NCBI RefSeq assembly: GCF_049847105.1
Contig: NZ_JBNCNS010000003.1
Location: 744,001-808,000, forward strand
Length of the DNA: 64,000 nt
Source of the DNA: Gordonia sp049847105
GTDB lineage: Bacteria > Actinomycetota > Actinomycetes > Mycobacteriales > Mycobacteriaceae
Reading direction: 5' to 3'
Shown here one piece after another: positions 6,804 to 14,797 of the stretch; positions within the stretch are counted from its first letter, which is position 1; each line of letters opens with the position of its first letter. The position numbers were made by a program, and so were the translations under genes. A model generated the notes under the pieces. The model was not told the origin of the DNA, made no database searches, and saw nothing but the letters and a program-made list of their open reading frames with translations.

Positions 6804-8360
6804 GTGTCCGCAACCGATGCAGCCAATGTCCACACCGACGCCGTCCGTACCGTTCCGCACTTCCTGAACGGTGGTCTGGTGACCGCCACCGACGGTCGTT
6901 TCGCCGACGTCTTCAATCCCAGCACCGGCGCCGTCGCCGCCAAGGTGCCGCTGGCCAGTACCGCCGAGGTCGACGCCGCGGTCGCCACCGCCGTCGAGGC
7001 GCAGCGTGAATGGGCCGCCTGGAACCCGCAGCGTCGCGCCCGCGTGCTGATGCGCTTCGTCGACCTGGTCAACCAGAACGCCGACGAACTGGCCACCCTG
7101 CTGTCACTCGAGCACGGCAAGACCCATCCCGACGCCAAGGGTGACATCCAGCGTGGCATCGAGGTCATCGAGTTCGCCATCGGCATCCCGCATCTGCTCA
7201 AGGGGGAATTCACCGAGGGGGCGGGCGGCGGCATCGACGTCCACTCGATCCGCCAGCCGCTGGGCGTGGTCGCCGGGATCACGCCCTTCAATTTCCCGGC
7301 GATGATCCCGCTGTGGAAGGCAGGGCCTGCGCTGGCGTGTGGCAATGCCTTCATCCTCAAGCCGAGTGAGCGGGATCCATCAGTGCCGGTGCGGCTGGCC
7401 GAACTGTTCAGCGAGGCCGGTCTGCCGGATGGGGTTTTCCAGGTCGTCCACGGCGACAAGGAGTCCGTCGATGCGCTGCTGAACAACCCCGACGTGCAGG
7501 CGCTCGGATTCGTCGGCAGCTCCGACATCGCGCAGTACATCTACTCGACGGCTGCCGCGAACGGCAAGCGCTCACAGTGCTTCGGCGGCGCCAAGAACCA
7601 CATGATCGTCATGCCGGACGCGAACATGGATCAGGTCGTCGATGCGTTGATCGGCGCCGGCTACGGCAGTGCCGGCGAGCGGTGCATGGCGATCAGCGTC
7701 GCGGTTCCGGTCGGTGAGCAGACCGCGGAACGCCTGCGCGCCAAGCTCGTCGACAAGGTCAACGCGCTGCGTGTCGGCCACAGCCTCGACCCCAAGGCCG
7801 ACTACGGACCGCTGGTCACCGCCGCCGCACTCGAACGTGTCAAGGGCTACATCGGCAAGGGTGTCGAGGAGGGTGCCGAACTGGTCATCGACGGCCGCGA
7901 GCGGACCAGCGACGAGCAGCAGTACGGCGACGAAGATCTATCAAACGGATTCTTCATCGGGCCAACCCTTTTCGATCATGTCACCAAGGAAATGACGAGC
8001 TACACAGACGAGATCTTCGGTCCGGTGCTGCAGATCGTGCGGGCCGCCGACTACGAGGAGGCGCTCGCGCTGGCCTCGGATCACCAGTACGGCAACGGTG
8101 TTGCGATCTTCACGCAGGACGGCGACGCCGCCCGTGACTTCACCGCACGGGTCAACGTCGGCATGGTCGGCGTGAACGTGCCGATCCCGGTTCCGGTGGC
8201 CTACTACACCTTTGGTGGCTGGAAGCGGTCCGGCTTCGGGGACCTCAACCAGCATGGCCCGGCCTCGATCCAGTTCTATACCAAAACCAAGACCGTCACG
8301 ACCCGATGGCCGTCCGGCGTCAAGGACGGCGCCGAGTTCGTCATCCCGACGATGGATTGA
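6804..8360 (+). CDS. mmsA: methylmalonate-semialdehyde dehydrogenase (CoA-acylating)
   Basis: Converts (methyl)malonate semialdehyde, NAD+ and CoA to propionyl- or acetyl-CoA and CO2 in valine catabolism. The product is 518 aa from GTG 6804, chosen for the AAGGTGA ribosome site about 8 nt upstream; GTG 6783 is possible but has no site. The ALDH fold shows PFNFPAMIPLW, KPSERDPSVP, the GSS/AQYIYS nucleotide loop and the catalytic Cys294 in GERCMA. MMSDHs have NHMIVMPDAN in the active-site strand, as seen here. The stop overlaps the ATG of the acyl-CoA dehydrogenase, and mmsB follows, so the pathway order agrees with the call. Confidence 0.93.
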   Translation: MSATDAANVHTDAVRTVPHFLNGGLVTATDGRFADVFNPSTGAVAAKVPLASTAEVDAAVATAVEAQREWAAWNPQRRARVLMRFVDLVNQNADELATLLSLEHGKTHPDAKGDIQRGIEVIEFAIGIPHLLKGEFTEGAGGGIDVHSIRQPLGVVAGITPFNFPAMIPLWKAGPALACGNAFILKPSERDPSVPVRLAELFSEAGLPDGVFQVVHGDKESVDALLNNPDVQALGFVGSSDIAQYIYSTAAANGKRSQCFGGAKNHMIVMPDANMDQVVDALIGAGYGSAGERCMAISVAVPVGEQTAERLRAKLVDKVNALRVGHSLDPKADYGPLVTAAALERVKGYIGKGVEEGAELVIDGRERTSDEQQYGDEDLSNGFFIGPTLFDHVTKEMTSYTDEIFGPVLQIVRAADYEEALALASDHQYGNGVAIFTQDGDAARDFTARVNVGMVGVNVPIPVPVAYYTFGGWKRSGFGDLNQHGPASIQFYTKTKTVTTRWPSGVKDGAEFVIPTMD

Positions 8361-9532
8361 TGTCGATGACGACGATCACCGACGGCAGTCTCGACGCGGA
8401 CGAACGCGTCATCGTCGAGACCGCGGCCGGATTCGCGGCCAAGCGGCTCGCACCGTTCGCACTGGAATGGGATGAGAGCCACCACTTTCCGGTTGATGAG
8501 TTGCGCGAGGCGGCGGAACTCGGCATGGGCGCGATCTACTGCTCGGAGGATGTCGGCGGCAGTGGCCTGCGTCGGCTCGACGGCGTGCGCATCTTCGAGC
8601 AGCTCGCCTCCGCGGATCCGGCGGTCGCAGCCTTCTTGTCCATTCACAACATGTGTGCCTGGATGGTCGATCACTACGGCACCGACGAGCAGCGTGTCCA
8701 CTGGGTCCCACATCTGGCGTCGATGGAAACGGTGGCCAGCTACTGCCTCACCGAGCCGGGCGCCGGCTCGGATGCGGCGGCGTTGTCCACCAAGGCGGTC
8801 CGATCCGGAGATGACTACGTCCTCACCGGTGTCAAGCAGTTCATCTCCGGTGCGGGTTCCAGCGACGTCTATGTGCTGATGGCCCGCACCGGCGACAGCG
8901 GCGCCCGTGGGATCTCCACCTTCCTCGTCGAAAAGGGCACTCCGGGACTGAGTTTCGGTGCGCAGGAGCGCAAGATGGGCTGGCATGCTCAGCCCACCGC
9001 GCAGGTCATCCTCGACGAGGTTCGAGTGCCTGCCGCCAATCTCCTCGGCGGTGAGGAGGGCATCGGTTTCGGGATCGCGATGAACGGCCTCAATGGCGGC
9101 CGGCTCAACATCGCGGCGTCCTCCCTGGGTGGGGCCCAGTCCGCGTTCGACCGTGCCGCGACCTATGTCGCGTCGCGCAAGGCGTTCGGAAGCGCCCTGA
9201 TCGACGAGCCGACCATCCGGTTCACGCTCGCCGACATGGCGACGTCCCTGCAGGCTTCGCGATTGATGTTGTGGCAGGCGGCGGCCGCCCTCGATGCGGG
9301 CGCACCGGACAAGGTGGAGCAGTGCGCGATGGCCAAGCGCTTCGTCACCGACAACTGCTACGCCGTGGCCGATCAGGCACTGCAGTTGCACGGCGGCTAC
9401 GGATACCTGAACGAATACGGTATCGAGAAGATCGTCCGGGATCTCCGTGTGCACCGGATACTGGAGGGCACGAACGAGATCATGCGCGTCGTGGTCGGAC
9501 GGTCGATCGCCGCGCGCTACCGCGAGAACTGA
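8360..9532 (+). CDS. isobutyryl-CoA dehydrogenase-like acyl-CoA dehydrogenase
   Basis: An FAD-dependent oxidation of isobutyryl-CoA to methacrylyl-CoA is expected from context between mmsA and mmsB. The product is 390 aa. SYCLTEPGAGSDAAAL is the first ACAD signature (flavin and substrate contact), QLHGGYGYLNEYGIEK the second, and Glu369 in ILEGTNE is the catalytic base position used by short-chain and isobutyryl-CoA dehydrogenases. ATG 8360 shares its first base with the mmsA stop. Substrate preference among branched short chains cannot be fixed from sequence. Confidence 0.88.
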   Translation: MSMTTITDGSLDADERVIVETAAGFAAKRLAPFALEWDESHHFPVDELREAAELGMGAIYCSEDVGGSGLRRLDGVRIFEQLASADPAVAAFLSIHNMCAWMVDHYGTDEQRVHWVPHLASMETVASYCLTEPGAGSDAAALSTKAVRSGDDYVLTGVKQFISGAGSSDVYVLMARTGDSGARGISTFLVEKGTPGLSFGAQERKMGWHAQPTAQVILDEVRVPAANLLGGEEGIGFGIAMNGLNGGRLNIAASSLGGAQSAFDRAATYVASRKAFGSALIDEPTIRFTLADMATSLQASRLMLWQAAAALDAGAPDKVEQCAMAKRFVTDNCYAVADQALQLHGGYGYLNEYGIEKIVRDLRVHRILEGTNEIMRVVVGRSIAARYREN

Positions 9533-9575
9533 ACTGATCACCAGCACAACCGACTTCACATTGGGAGATTCGACA

Positions 9576-10445
9576 ATGACGACGATCGCCTTTCTGGGAC
9601 TGGGCAACATGGGTGGGCCGATGGCGGCGAACCTGGTGACGGCCGGACACACCGTGCATGGGTTCGATCCGGTGCCGGAGGCGGTGAAGACGGCGCAGGG
9701 GAACGGTGTCGCGACGTTCCCGACCGCGGTCGAGGCAGTGGCGGCAGCAGAGGTGGTGATCACCATGCTCCCCAGCGGGCCGATCGTGAAGAAGTGTTAT
9801 GCGGACATCCTGCCCGCAGCGCCGACCGGCACGCTCTTCATCGACAGCTCCACCATCTCGGTCGAGGATGCGCGGGAGATCAACCAGCAGGCCGCCGATC
9901 ACGGGTTCGCCCAGCTCGACGCCCCGGTGTCGGGCGGGGTGAAGGGTGCGGTCGCAGGCACGCTCGCCTTCATGGTGGGCGGTGCGGACGACGCGTTCAT
10001 CGCCGCACGTTCGACGCTGGACCCGATGGCGGGCAAGGTGATCCACTGTGGCGCCGCCGGGGCCGGTCAGGCCGCGAAGGTGTGCAACAACATGGTGCTC
10101 GCCGTTCAGCAGATCGCGGTCGGCGAGGCATTCGTGCTCGCCGAGAAGCTCGGACTCTCCGACCAGGCCCTCTACGACGTGATCACCGGTGCCACCGGGA
10201 ACTGCTGGGCGGTCCAGACCAACTGCCCGGTTCCCGGTCCGGTCCCCACCTCACCGTCGAACAACGAGTTCAAGCCCGGCTTCGCGACTGCGCTGATGAA
10301 CAAGGATCTTGGTCTGGCGATGGATGCGGTGGCCGGCACCGGGTCCCGGGCGCCGCTCGGTACCCATGCCGCCCAGCTGTACAAGGCTTTTGCCGAACAG
10401 CACTCCGACCTCGACTTCAGCGCGATCATCACGTCGCTGCACTAG
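9576..10445 (+). CDS. mmsB: 3-hydroxyisobutyrate dehydrogenase
   Basis: Oxidises 3-hydroxyisobutyrate to methylmalonate semialdehyde, the substrate of MmsA. The product is 289 aa. IAFLGLGNMGGPMAANL is the NAD-binding Rossmann motif, DAPVSGGVKGA the substrate loop, and Lys168 in AAKVCNNM the conserved catalytic lysine. ATG 9576 follows GGGAGATT. The 43-nt gap from the dehydrogenase suggests one operon. A long hairpin 30 nt downstream would end it. Confidence 0.93.
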   Translation: MTTIAFLGLGNMGGPMAANLVTAGHTVHGFDPVPEAVKTAQGNGVATFPTAVEAVAAAEVVITMLPSGPIVKKCYADILPAAPTGTLFIDSSTISVEDAREINQQAADHGFAQLDAPVSGGVKGAVAGTLAFMVGGADDAFIAARSTLDPMAGKVIHCGAAGAGQAAKVCNNMVLAVQQIAVGEAFVLAEKLGLSDQALYDVITGATGNCWAVQTNCPVPGPVPTSPSNNEFKPGFATALMNKDLGLAMDAVAGTGSRAPLGTHAAQLYKAFAEQHSDLDFSAIITSLH

Positions 10446-10475
10446 CCTCGATCCGGCCCGCACTTCGCGCTCTGA

Positions 10476-10537
10476 AAACGTCATTCCTCGTCAGCGACCC
10501 TTCGCGTGCGGAAGGTCGCCGACGAGGAATGACGTTT
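10476..10537. terminator. very long near-perfect hairpin after mmsB
   Basis: The arms 10476-10499 and 10514-10537 match at 23 of 24 positions (AAACGTCATTCCTCGTC is shared), with a 14-nt loop. It lies between convergent mmsB and a MarR gene. The stem is much longer than a typical terminator and has no U-tract. It may be a bidirectional terminator or a repeat element. Confidence 0.6.
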
Positions 10538-10554
10538 CTGACGTAAGGCGACGG

Positions 10555-11058
10555 TCAGAAGTCGCCGGCGTCGCGCCGAAGGGACTGGATCGCCGTCACC
10601 ATCGCGGCCATCTCGTCGTCGCTCATCCCGACCTCGCCGAACACCTGTTTGTTGAGCGTGGCCGTCGCGTCCTCGACCGTCGAGCGGCCGAGATCGGTGA
10701 TCTCCACGAGGGTCGTTCGGCCATCAGTCGGATGCGGCACGCGGCGGACCAGCTTGGCCTCCTCGAGGCGCCGGATCGCATGCGTGACACTGGTGACGTG
10801 GACCTGCAGCCGGTCACTCGCCTTGGTGATCGGCAATGCGCCCTGCCGCGAGAATGCCAGCAGCCGTAGCAGTTCGAAACGGGAGAAGCTCAGATCGTAG
10901 GGCCGTAATGCCGACTCGACCCGCGCCAGCAGGATCTGATGGGCGCGCATGACCGAGGTGACCGCGACCATCCCGTCGGCGACGTCGGCCCAGCCGGCAT
11001 CGGACCAGTTCTGACGAGCCTCGGCGATCGGATCGAAACGCATGCTGCGGCCTGCCAT
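10555..11058 (-). CDS. MarR-family transcriptional regulator
   Basis: A 167-aa regulator. The winged helix runs LSFSRFELLRLLAFSRQGALPITKASDRLQVHVTSVTHAIRRLEEAKLV, here described by its recognition helix HVTSVTHAIRRLE and the wing PHPTDGRTTLVEIT. N- and C-terminal helices form the dimer interface. It converges on mmsB, so it need not control the valine operon. The region upstream of its start shows no clear palindrome until 11353, which belongs to the next gene. The ligand is unknown. Confidence 0.83.
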   Translation of the reverse strand: MAGRSMRFDPIAEARQNWSDAGWADVADGMVAVTSVMRAHQILLARVESALRPYDLSFSRFELLRLLAFSRQGALPITKASDRLQVHVTSVTHAIRRLEEAKLVRRVPHPTDGRTTLVEITDLGRSTVEDATATLNKQVFGEVGMSDDEMAAMVTAIQSLRRDAGDF

Positions 11059-11431
11059 GCGGTACAGCCTAGAGGACCGTGCGCGCGGCGCTTCGCAGCT
11101 CGACGCTCACGTCGTGATGCGGTGTCGAGGTCGGGCCCGGGGGAATCCATTCATCGAGAGAAACGCCGATCGAAGTCTCAAGAGCGGGGTTGATGATCGC
11201 AAAATCCGCTACGAACCACCATATTGCAGATACTGTCAAAGATGCCAGATTCAGTGGCTCATTCTTGCCGAGCAACCTGAGGTAGGTGATTCTTCTCGGT
11301 CGGTGACGCTCACCGCCCCATAAATTGACTCGAGCGCATTGTTCGCTGGGGGCCATACGCGACGTATGGAGCATTGTTCGGTTCATATCCAGTGACCAGG
11401 ATTTTCCACCACCTCATAGGTAGGAGGCGCA
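11059..11431. other. 373-nt intergenic region without a gene
   Basis: This region separates a minus-strand marR start from a plus-strand exported protein. I see no convincing reading frame. The right half holds a TTGACT hexamer near 11325 and the palindrome and direct repeats listed at 11336-11380. A good AGGAGG ribosome site for the next gene sits at about 11423-11428. Confidence 0.5.
11336..11380. promoter_or_regulatory. palindrome framed by 10-bp direct repeats
   Basis: GCATTGTTCG occurs at 11336-11345 and again at 11371-11380. Between them CCATACG-CGA-CGTATGG (11353-11369) is a perfect 7-bp inverted repeat. The cassette lies about 55 nt upstream of the exported protein gene and looks like a regulator binding site. 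Confidence 0.5.
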
Positions 11432-12166
11432 GTGTTTTTTCGTAAACGTCTGTCCCGTTTTGCACGAACATCAATCATTGCCGCATCGGCGGCCGCGCTC
11501 GCGGTCATTCCGGGGCTCACCGCCGTCGGAACTGCGAATGCCGGCCCCAACGGGAGTCTGGACCCGATACTTCCGCCGGGCTTCCCTTGCATTCACACAA
11601 ACGTGAACCCGCCGGTTGCTACGTGGGGTTGGAGCCGTCTGGATGGTTCTCAGCCGATCTTCATGTCGGGCCCGGGCGGTCAATCCGGCAAGGGGTCGCT
11701 GCATATGTACAACTCCCGAGGGGCCGCGGCCTATTTCCATTCGGGGTTCAGCACGCCGTTGCCGCAGTTGGCGAGGCAACGCAATTCCCTCGGCTACATG
11801 TACAAGGGAACGTCCACGACCTTCCAGATCCGGGTACGCGATGCCAAGCGGACCGACAAGGTGGTGTCGGGATTCACGACGCTCGTCTGGCAGCCGAACT
11901 ATAACGGCGGCGCTGGTGCGAACAGCTTTGTGACAAACAATGACCTCGCAGCGGGTAAGTGGTGGAGCACGCAGCCTATCGCCGGTCAGCCGGCCGGCCA
12001 GAGCAACCTTCGCACACTGAGTCAGATCGCCGACGCGAATCCCCGCGCATGGGTGACCGAATACGGCGTGCGAAATGGCTCGGCGACTGAGCAGAATTCC
12101 TACGCCGACAACATCGTCTACGGCTGCTCGAAGTGGGATTTCGAGCCGGACGCGAGTCTCTCCTGA
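11432..12166 (+). CDS. exported protein of unknown function
   Basis: A 244-aa protein with a clear Sec signal peptide: basic MFFRKRLSRFARTS, an Ala-rich core, then GTANAGPNG. GTG 11432 has AGGAGG 4-7 nt upstream. The mature part has two Cys (near FPCIH and VYGCSKW) that could form a disulfide, and is rich in Ser, Gly, Asn and aromatic residues (TWGWSRLDGSQP, STTFQIRVRDAK), like a beta-sandwich or carbohydrate-binding fold. I do not recognise a named family. It ends at a strong terminator and appears monocistronic. Confidence 0.7.
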   Translation: MFFRKRLSRFARTSIIAASAAALAVIPGLTAVGTANAGPNGSLDPILPPGFPCIHTNVNPPVATWGWSRLDGSQPIFMSGPGGQSGKGSLHMYNSRGAAAYFHSGFSTPLPQLARQRNSLGYMYKGTSTTFQIRVRDAKRTDKVVSGFTTLVWQPNYNGGAGANSFVTNNDLAAGKWWSTQPIAGQPAGQSNLRTLSQIADANPRAWVTEYGVRNGSATEQNSYADNIVYGCSKWDFEPDASLS

Positions 12167-12187
12167 CCCTTCGCGCAACGCAACCAA

Positions 12188-12221
12188 CACAAGCCGGCCG
12201 ACGTCAGTCGGCCGGCTTGTG
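12188..12221. terminator. bidirectional terminator, 15-bp stem
   Basis: CACAAGCCGGCCGAC (12188-12202) and its exact complement (12207-12221) enclose the loop GTCA. It sits between the exported protein gene and the convergent tetR gene, overlapping the latter's stop. Confidence 0.8.
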
Positions 12222-12851
12222 ATCCATCAGCATCTCGATGGCGCCCACGATCGTGTCGACCAGTCCGGTGACCGTGTGGGTGCCGAGTTCACCGCGTGTC
12301 TCGTCCGACCGCATCATGATCACCGACTCGACGAGCCGGAAGGGCAGTAGTCCGCGAGTGTCCGTGGCGTCGGCCAGAGCGGCAGTGGCGAGTGCCTCGT
12401 ATGCCGCCGACAATTCTTGGCGGGCGGCGCGGAACTCGCCGAACCTGTCGTCGGCCAGCTCGGGCAACAGATAGAGTGCGCCGAGATTCCACCGTGCGGC
12501 CGCCAGCTGGGTGACGTCGTAGCGGGCGAGGTCGAGCAGGCGTTTCAGGGGTTCGCCCTCGGACGCCAGGAGTTCCCGCGCCTGTTCCAGTGACGGATCG
12601 ACGGTGGTCGCGAGCAGAGCGGCCAGGATGTCGTCCTTGGTCTTGAAATAGTGATAGAGCGACGCCTGGCGGACTCCGACTGCGTCGGCGATCATCCGCG
12701 TCGACGTTCCGGTGTACCCGTGGCGTGTGAAAAGCTCGGCTGCGGCGTCGAGGATCTCGTCGCGGGCGGTATCGCCGTGGCGTCTCGGTTTGACGAGGCG
12801 TGGCCGTCCCGGGCTCGCGGCCGTGCGCGATGAAGCCGGACGCGTCGCCAT
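12204..12851 (-). CDS. TetR-family regulator of the urea/guanidine-type operon
   Basis: A 215-aa regulator. After a basic, Pro-rich N-terminal tail the HTH reads ILDAAAELFTRHGYTGTSTRM then GVRQASLYHYFKTKDDIL, the standard TetR DNA-binding domain. The rest is a helical ligand-binding domain. It is divergent from the permease operon across 226 nt that contain two perfect palindromes (12979-13032), its likely operators. The inducer would then be a nitrogen compound handled by the operon. That is inference from position. Confidence 0.84.
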   Translation of the reverse strand: MATRPASSRTAASPGRPRLVKPRRHGDTARDEILDAAAELFTRHGYTGTSTRMIADAVGVRQASLYHYFKTKDDILAALLATTVDPSLEQARELLASEGEPLKRLLDLARYDVTQLAAARWNLGALYLLPELADDRFGEFRAARQELSAAYEALATAALADATDTRGLLPFRLVESVIMMRSDETRGELGTHTVTGLVDTIVGAIEMLMDHKPAD

Positions 12852-12978
12852 CTCGTCCCCGTTCGTGTTGTTGTCGGTCGGTCGACAGATTCACCCTAGT
12901 GCACCGTTTCGACCCGCGCCGACGCGCTGACCTGGGGTGGTGTTACACAGTCGTAGCGTGCGTTTTCCGGGGTGAAAC

Positions 12979-13032
12979 ATTTCTGTCATTCGACAGAAAT
13001 CGCCGGACGGTTATCTGTCACTCGACAGATAA
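12979..13032. promoter_or_regulatory. twin TetR-type operators
   Basis: Two 22-bp perfect palindromes with 9-bp arms and 4-bp centres: ATTTCTGTC-ATTC-GACAGAAAT (12979-13000) and TTATCTGTC-ACTC-GACAGATAA (13011-13032). They share the core TCTGTCAnTCGACAGA and their centres are 32 bp apart, about three helical turns. They end 45 nt before the permease ATG. Confidence 0.82.
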
Positions 13033-13077
13033 AGCTCACCGTGGAGCTCCCGACCCTCAGCAGAGAGGCGAACGATC

Positions 13078-14619
13078 ATGACCTCCACCGCCATCACCCC
13101 TCCGGCCGAGCCGCCGACGTCCTCGGGCGGCGATGCCGATGACCTGTCCGAGTTCGGCTACGACCAACAGTTGCACCGCTCGCTCGGTAAGTTCGCGTCG
13201 TTCGCGGCGGGCTTCTCCTTCGTCTCGATCCTCACCACCATCTTTCAGCTGTTCGGTCTCGGATTCGGTTTCGGCGGGCCGGCATTCTTCTGGACGTGGC
13301 CCATCGTCTACGCAGGCCAGTTCCTGGTCGCCCTGTGCTTCGCGGAGATCGCGGCGCGCTACCCGATCTCGGGAGCCATCTACCAGTGGTCGCGACGCAT
13401 GGGCGGCGAGGTGATCGGTTGGTTCGGCGGCTGGTTCATGATGATCGCCCAGGTCGTCACGGCCTCGGCCGCGGCCATTGCGCTGCAGGTGGTCCTGCCG
13501 TCGGTGTGGAGTGGCTTCCAGATCATCGGCGACGACCCGACCCTGACCACCACCAGTGGCGCTGCCAATGCGGTCTTGCTCGGTTCGATCCTGCTGGTGA
13601 TCGTCACGGCCATCAACTGCGTGGGCATCTCGTGGATGAGCCGCATCAACAACATCGGTGTCACCTGCGAACTCGTCGGCGTCGTCGCGGTGGTCCTCGC
13701 CCTGTTCACCCACGCCAAGCGCGGCCCCGACGTCGTCTTCGACACCGGCATCCCCGGCCAGCAGCCCGGGTACATCTGGGCATTCATCGTCTCGGGCCTG
13801 ATGGCCGCCTATGTCATGGTCGGCTTCGGCTCGGCCGGTGAGCTCGCCGAGGAGACCCGGAACCCGCGTCGGGTCGCGCCGCGAACGATCCGTCTCGCCC
13901 TGACGGTCTCTGCGATCGGTGGCGGACTGATGCTGCTCGGTGCGCTCATGGCGGCCCCCACCCTCGACGAAGAACTCGCCACCGGGGGTCTGCCCTACGT
14001 TCTCGACTCGGTTCTCGGCAGCTTCTGGGGAAAGGTCCTGCTGTGCGACGTCGCCATCGCCATCTTCATCTGCACCCTGGCGATCCAGACCGCGTGCTCG
14101 CGGCTGATGTTCTCGATGGCTCGCGACGGGCGGCTCCCGTTCTCCAAGACGCTGTCCCACGTCAACGAACGCACCGGCACCCCGATCGCCCCGTCGATCC
14201 TGATCGGATTGCTCTGCATCGGCATCCTCGTGGTCAACGTCGGCAATTCGGCGATCTTCGCGACCCTTGCCAGCGTCTGCATCATCCTCATCTACCTGGC
14301 CTATCTCGCCGTCACCGGCCCGATGCTCTACCGCCGGTTCCAGGGCTGGCCCAAGGGTGGTGTCGCGGTTGATGCCGAGGGCAAGAAGCTGTTCTCCATG
14401 GGCCGTCTCGGTATCGTCGTGAACCTGCTCGCGGTTCTCTACGGCGCGGTCATGGTGGTGAATCTCTCCTGGCCGCGTGCCGAGGTGTTCGATCCGGCAG
14501 GGGAGATGCCGATCCTGTGCTGGGCAGGTCCGATCTGCATCGCGATCACCGTGCTCGTCGGGATCGCCTGCTTCCCACGGGGCAAAGAGCATCCCAAGCC
14601 GGTCACCGTCGGCGCGTAG
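13078..14619 (+). CDS. APC-superfamily permease of the urea/guanidine-type operon
   Basis: A 513-aa inner-membrane transporter with about 12 hydrophobic segments. It starts with a cytoplasmic tail rich in Pro and Asp, then SFVSILTTIFQLFGLGFGF. Conserved APC features include the SGAIYQWSRRMGG loop after TM2 and GSAGELAEETRNPRRVAPRTI in the middle cytoplasmic loop. It is the first gene downstream of the twin operators, and DUF1989 and allophanate hydrolase genes follow, so uptake of urea, guanidine or a related amine is likely. The substrate is inferred from neighbours only. The repeat block 14627-14757 separates it from the next gene. Confidence 0.82.
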   Translation: MTSTAITPPAEPPTSSGGDADDLSEFGYDQQLHRSLGKFASFAAGFSFVSILTTIFQLFGLGFGFGGPAFFWTWPIVYAGQFLVALCFAEIAARYPISGAIYQWSRRMGGEVIGWFGGWFMMIAQVVTASAAAIALQVVLPSVWSGFQIIGDDPTLTTTSGAANAVLLGSILLVIVTAINCVGISWMSRINNIGVTCELVGVVAVVLALFTHAKRGPDVVFDTGIPGQQPGYIWAFIVSGLMAAYVMVGFGSAGELAEETRNPRRVAPRTIRLALTVSAIGGGLMLLGALMAAPTLDEELATGGLPYVLDSVLGSFWGKVLLCDVAIAIFICTLAIQTACSRLMFSMARDGRLPFSKTLSHVNERTGTPIAPSILIGLLCIGILVVNVGNSAIFATLASVCIILIYLAYLAVTGPMLYRRFQGWPKGGVAVDAEGKKLFSMGRLGIVVNLLAVLYGAVMVVNLSWPRAEVFDPAGEMPILCWAGPICIAITVLVGIACFPRGKEHPKPVTVGA

Positions 14620-14626
14620 TCGCCCG

Positions 14627-14757
14627 CCCTTCGTGGCTCGCTTCGCTCACACCTCAGGGACCGGGCTCCGGAATCTCGCCACGTCCCTCGATCCCTGAGG
14701 AGCGAGCTTGCTACGTCCCTCGATCCCTGAGGAGCGAGCTTGCGAGCGTCTCGAAGG
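14627..14757. repeat. intergenic repeat block with a 31-bp tandem duplication
   Basis: A perfect 31-bp direct repeat (starting ACGTCCCTCGATCCCTGAGG) occupies 14681-14711 and 14713-14743. The outer parts (CCCTTCG...CTCAGGGA at 14627-14660 and TCCCTGAG...CGAAGGG at 14723-14757) are imperfect inverted copies. The arrangement resembles the short dispersed intergenic elements common in Gordonia-type genomes. It sits inside an operon, between the permease and DUF1989 genes. Confidence 0.7.
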
Positions 14758-14797
14758 GCCGACCACCCATCCCACCCCTCCAAGGAGTTTCATCACC

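Noticed and set aside
12852..13077. Guanidine-type riboswitch upstream of the permease operon
   Set aside because: I looked for a structured, purine-rich aptamer leader and saw only the two DNA palindromes and a short 5' region. A covariance-model search would be decisive.
13057..14592. Very long minus-strand reading frame opposite the permease gene
   Set aside because: It is the usual GC-rich shadow of the plus-strand gene: biased composition (Asp/Arg/Gly/His-rich), no domain, and the plus-strand frame is a clear APC permease.
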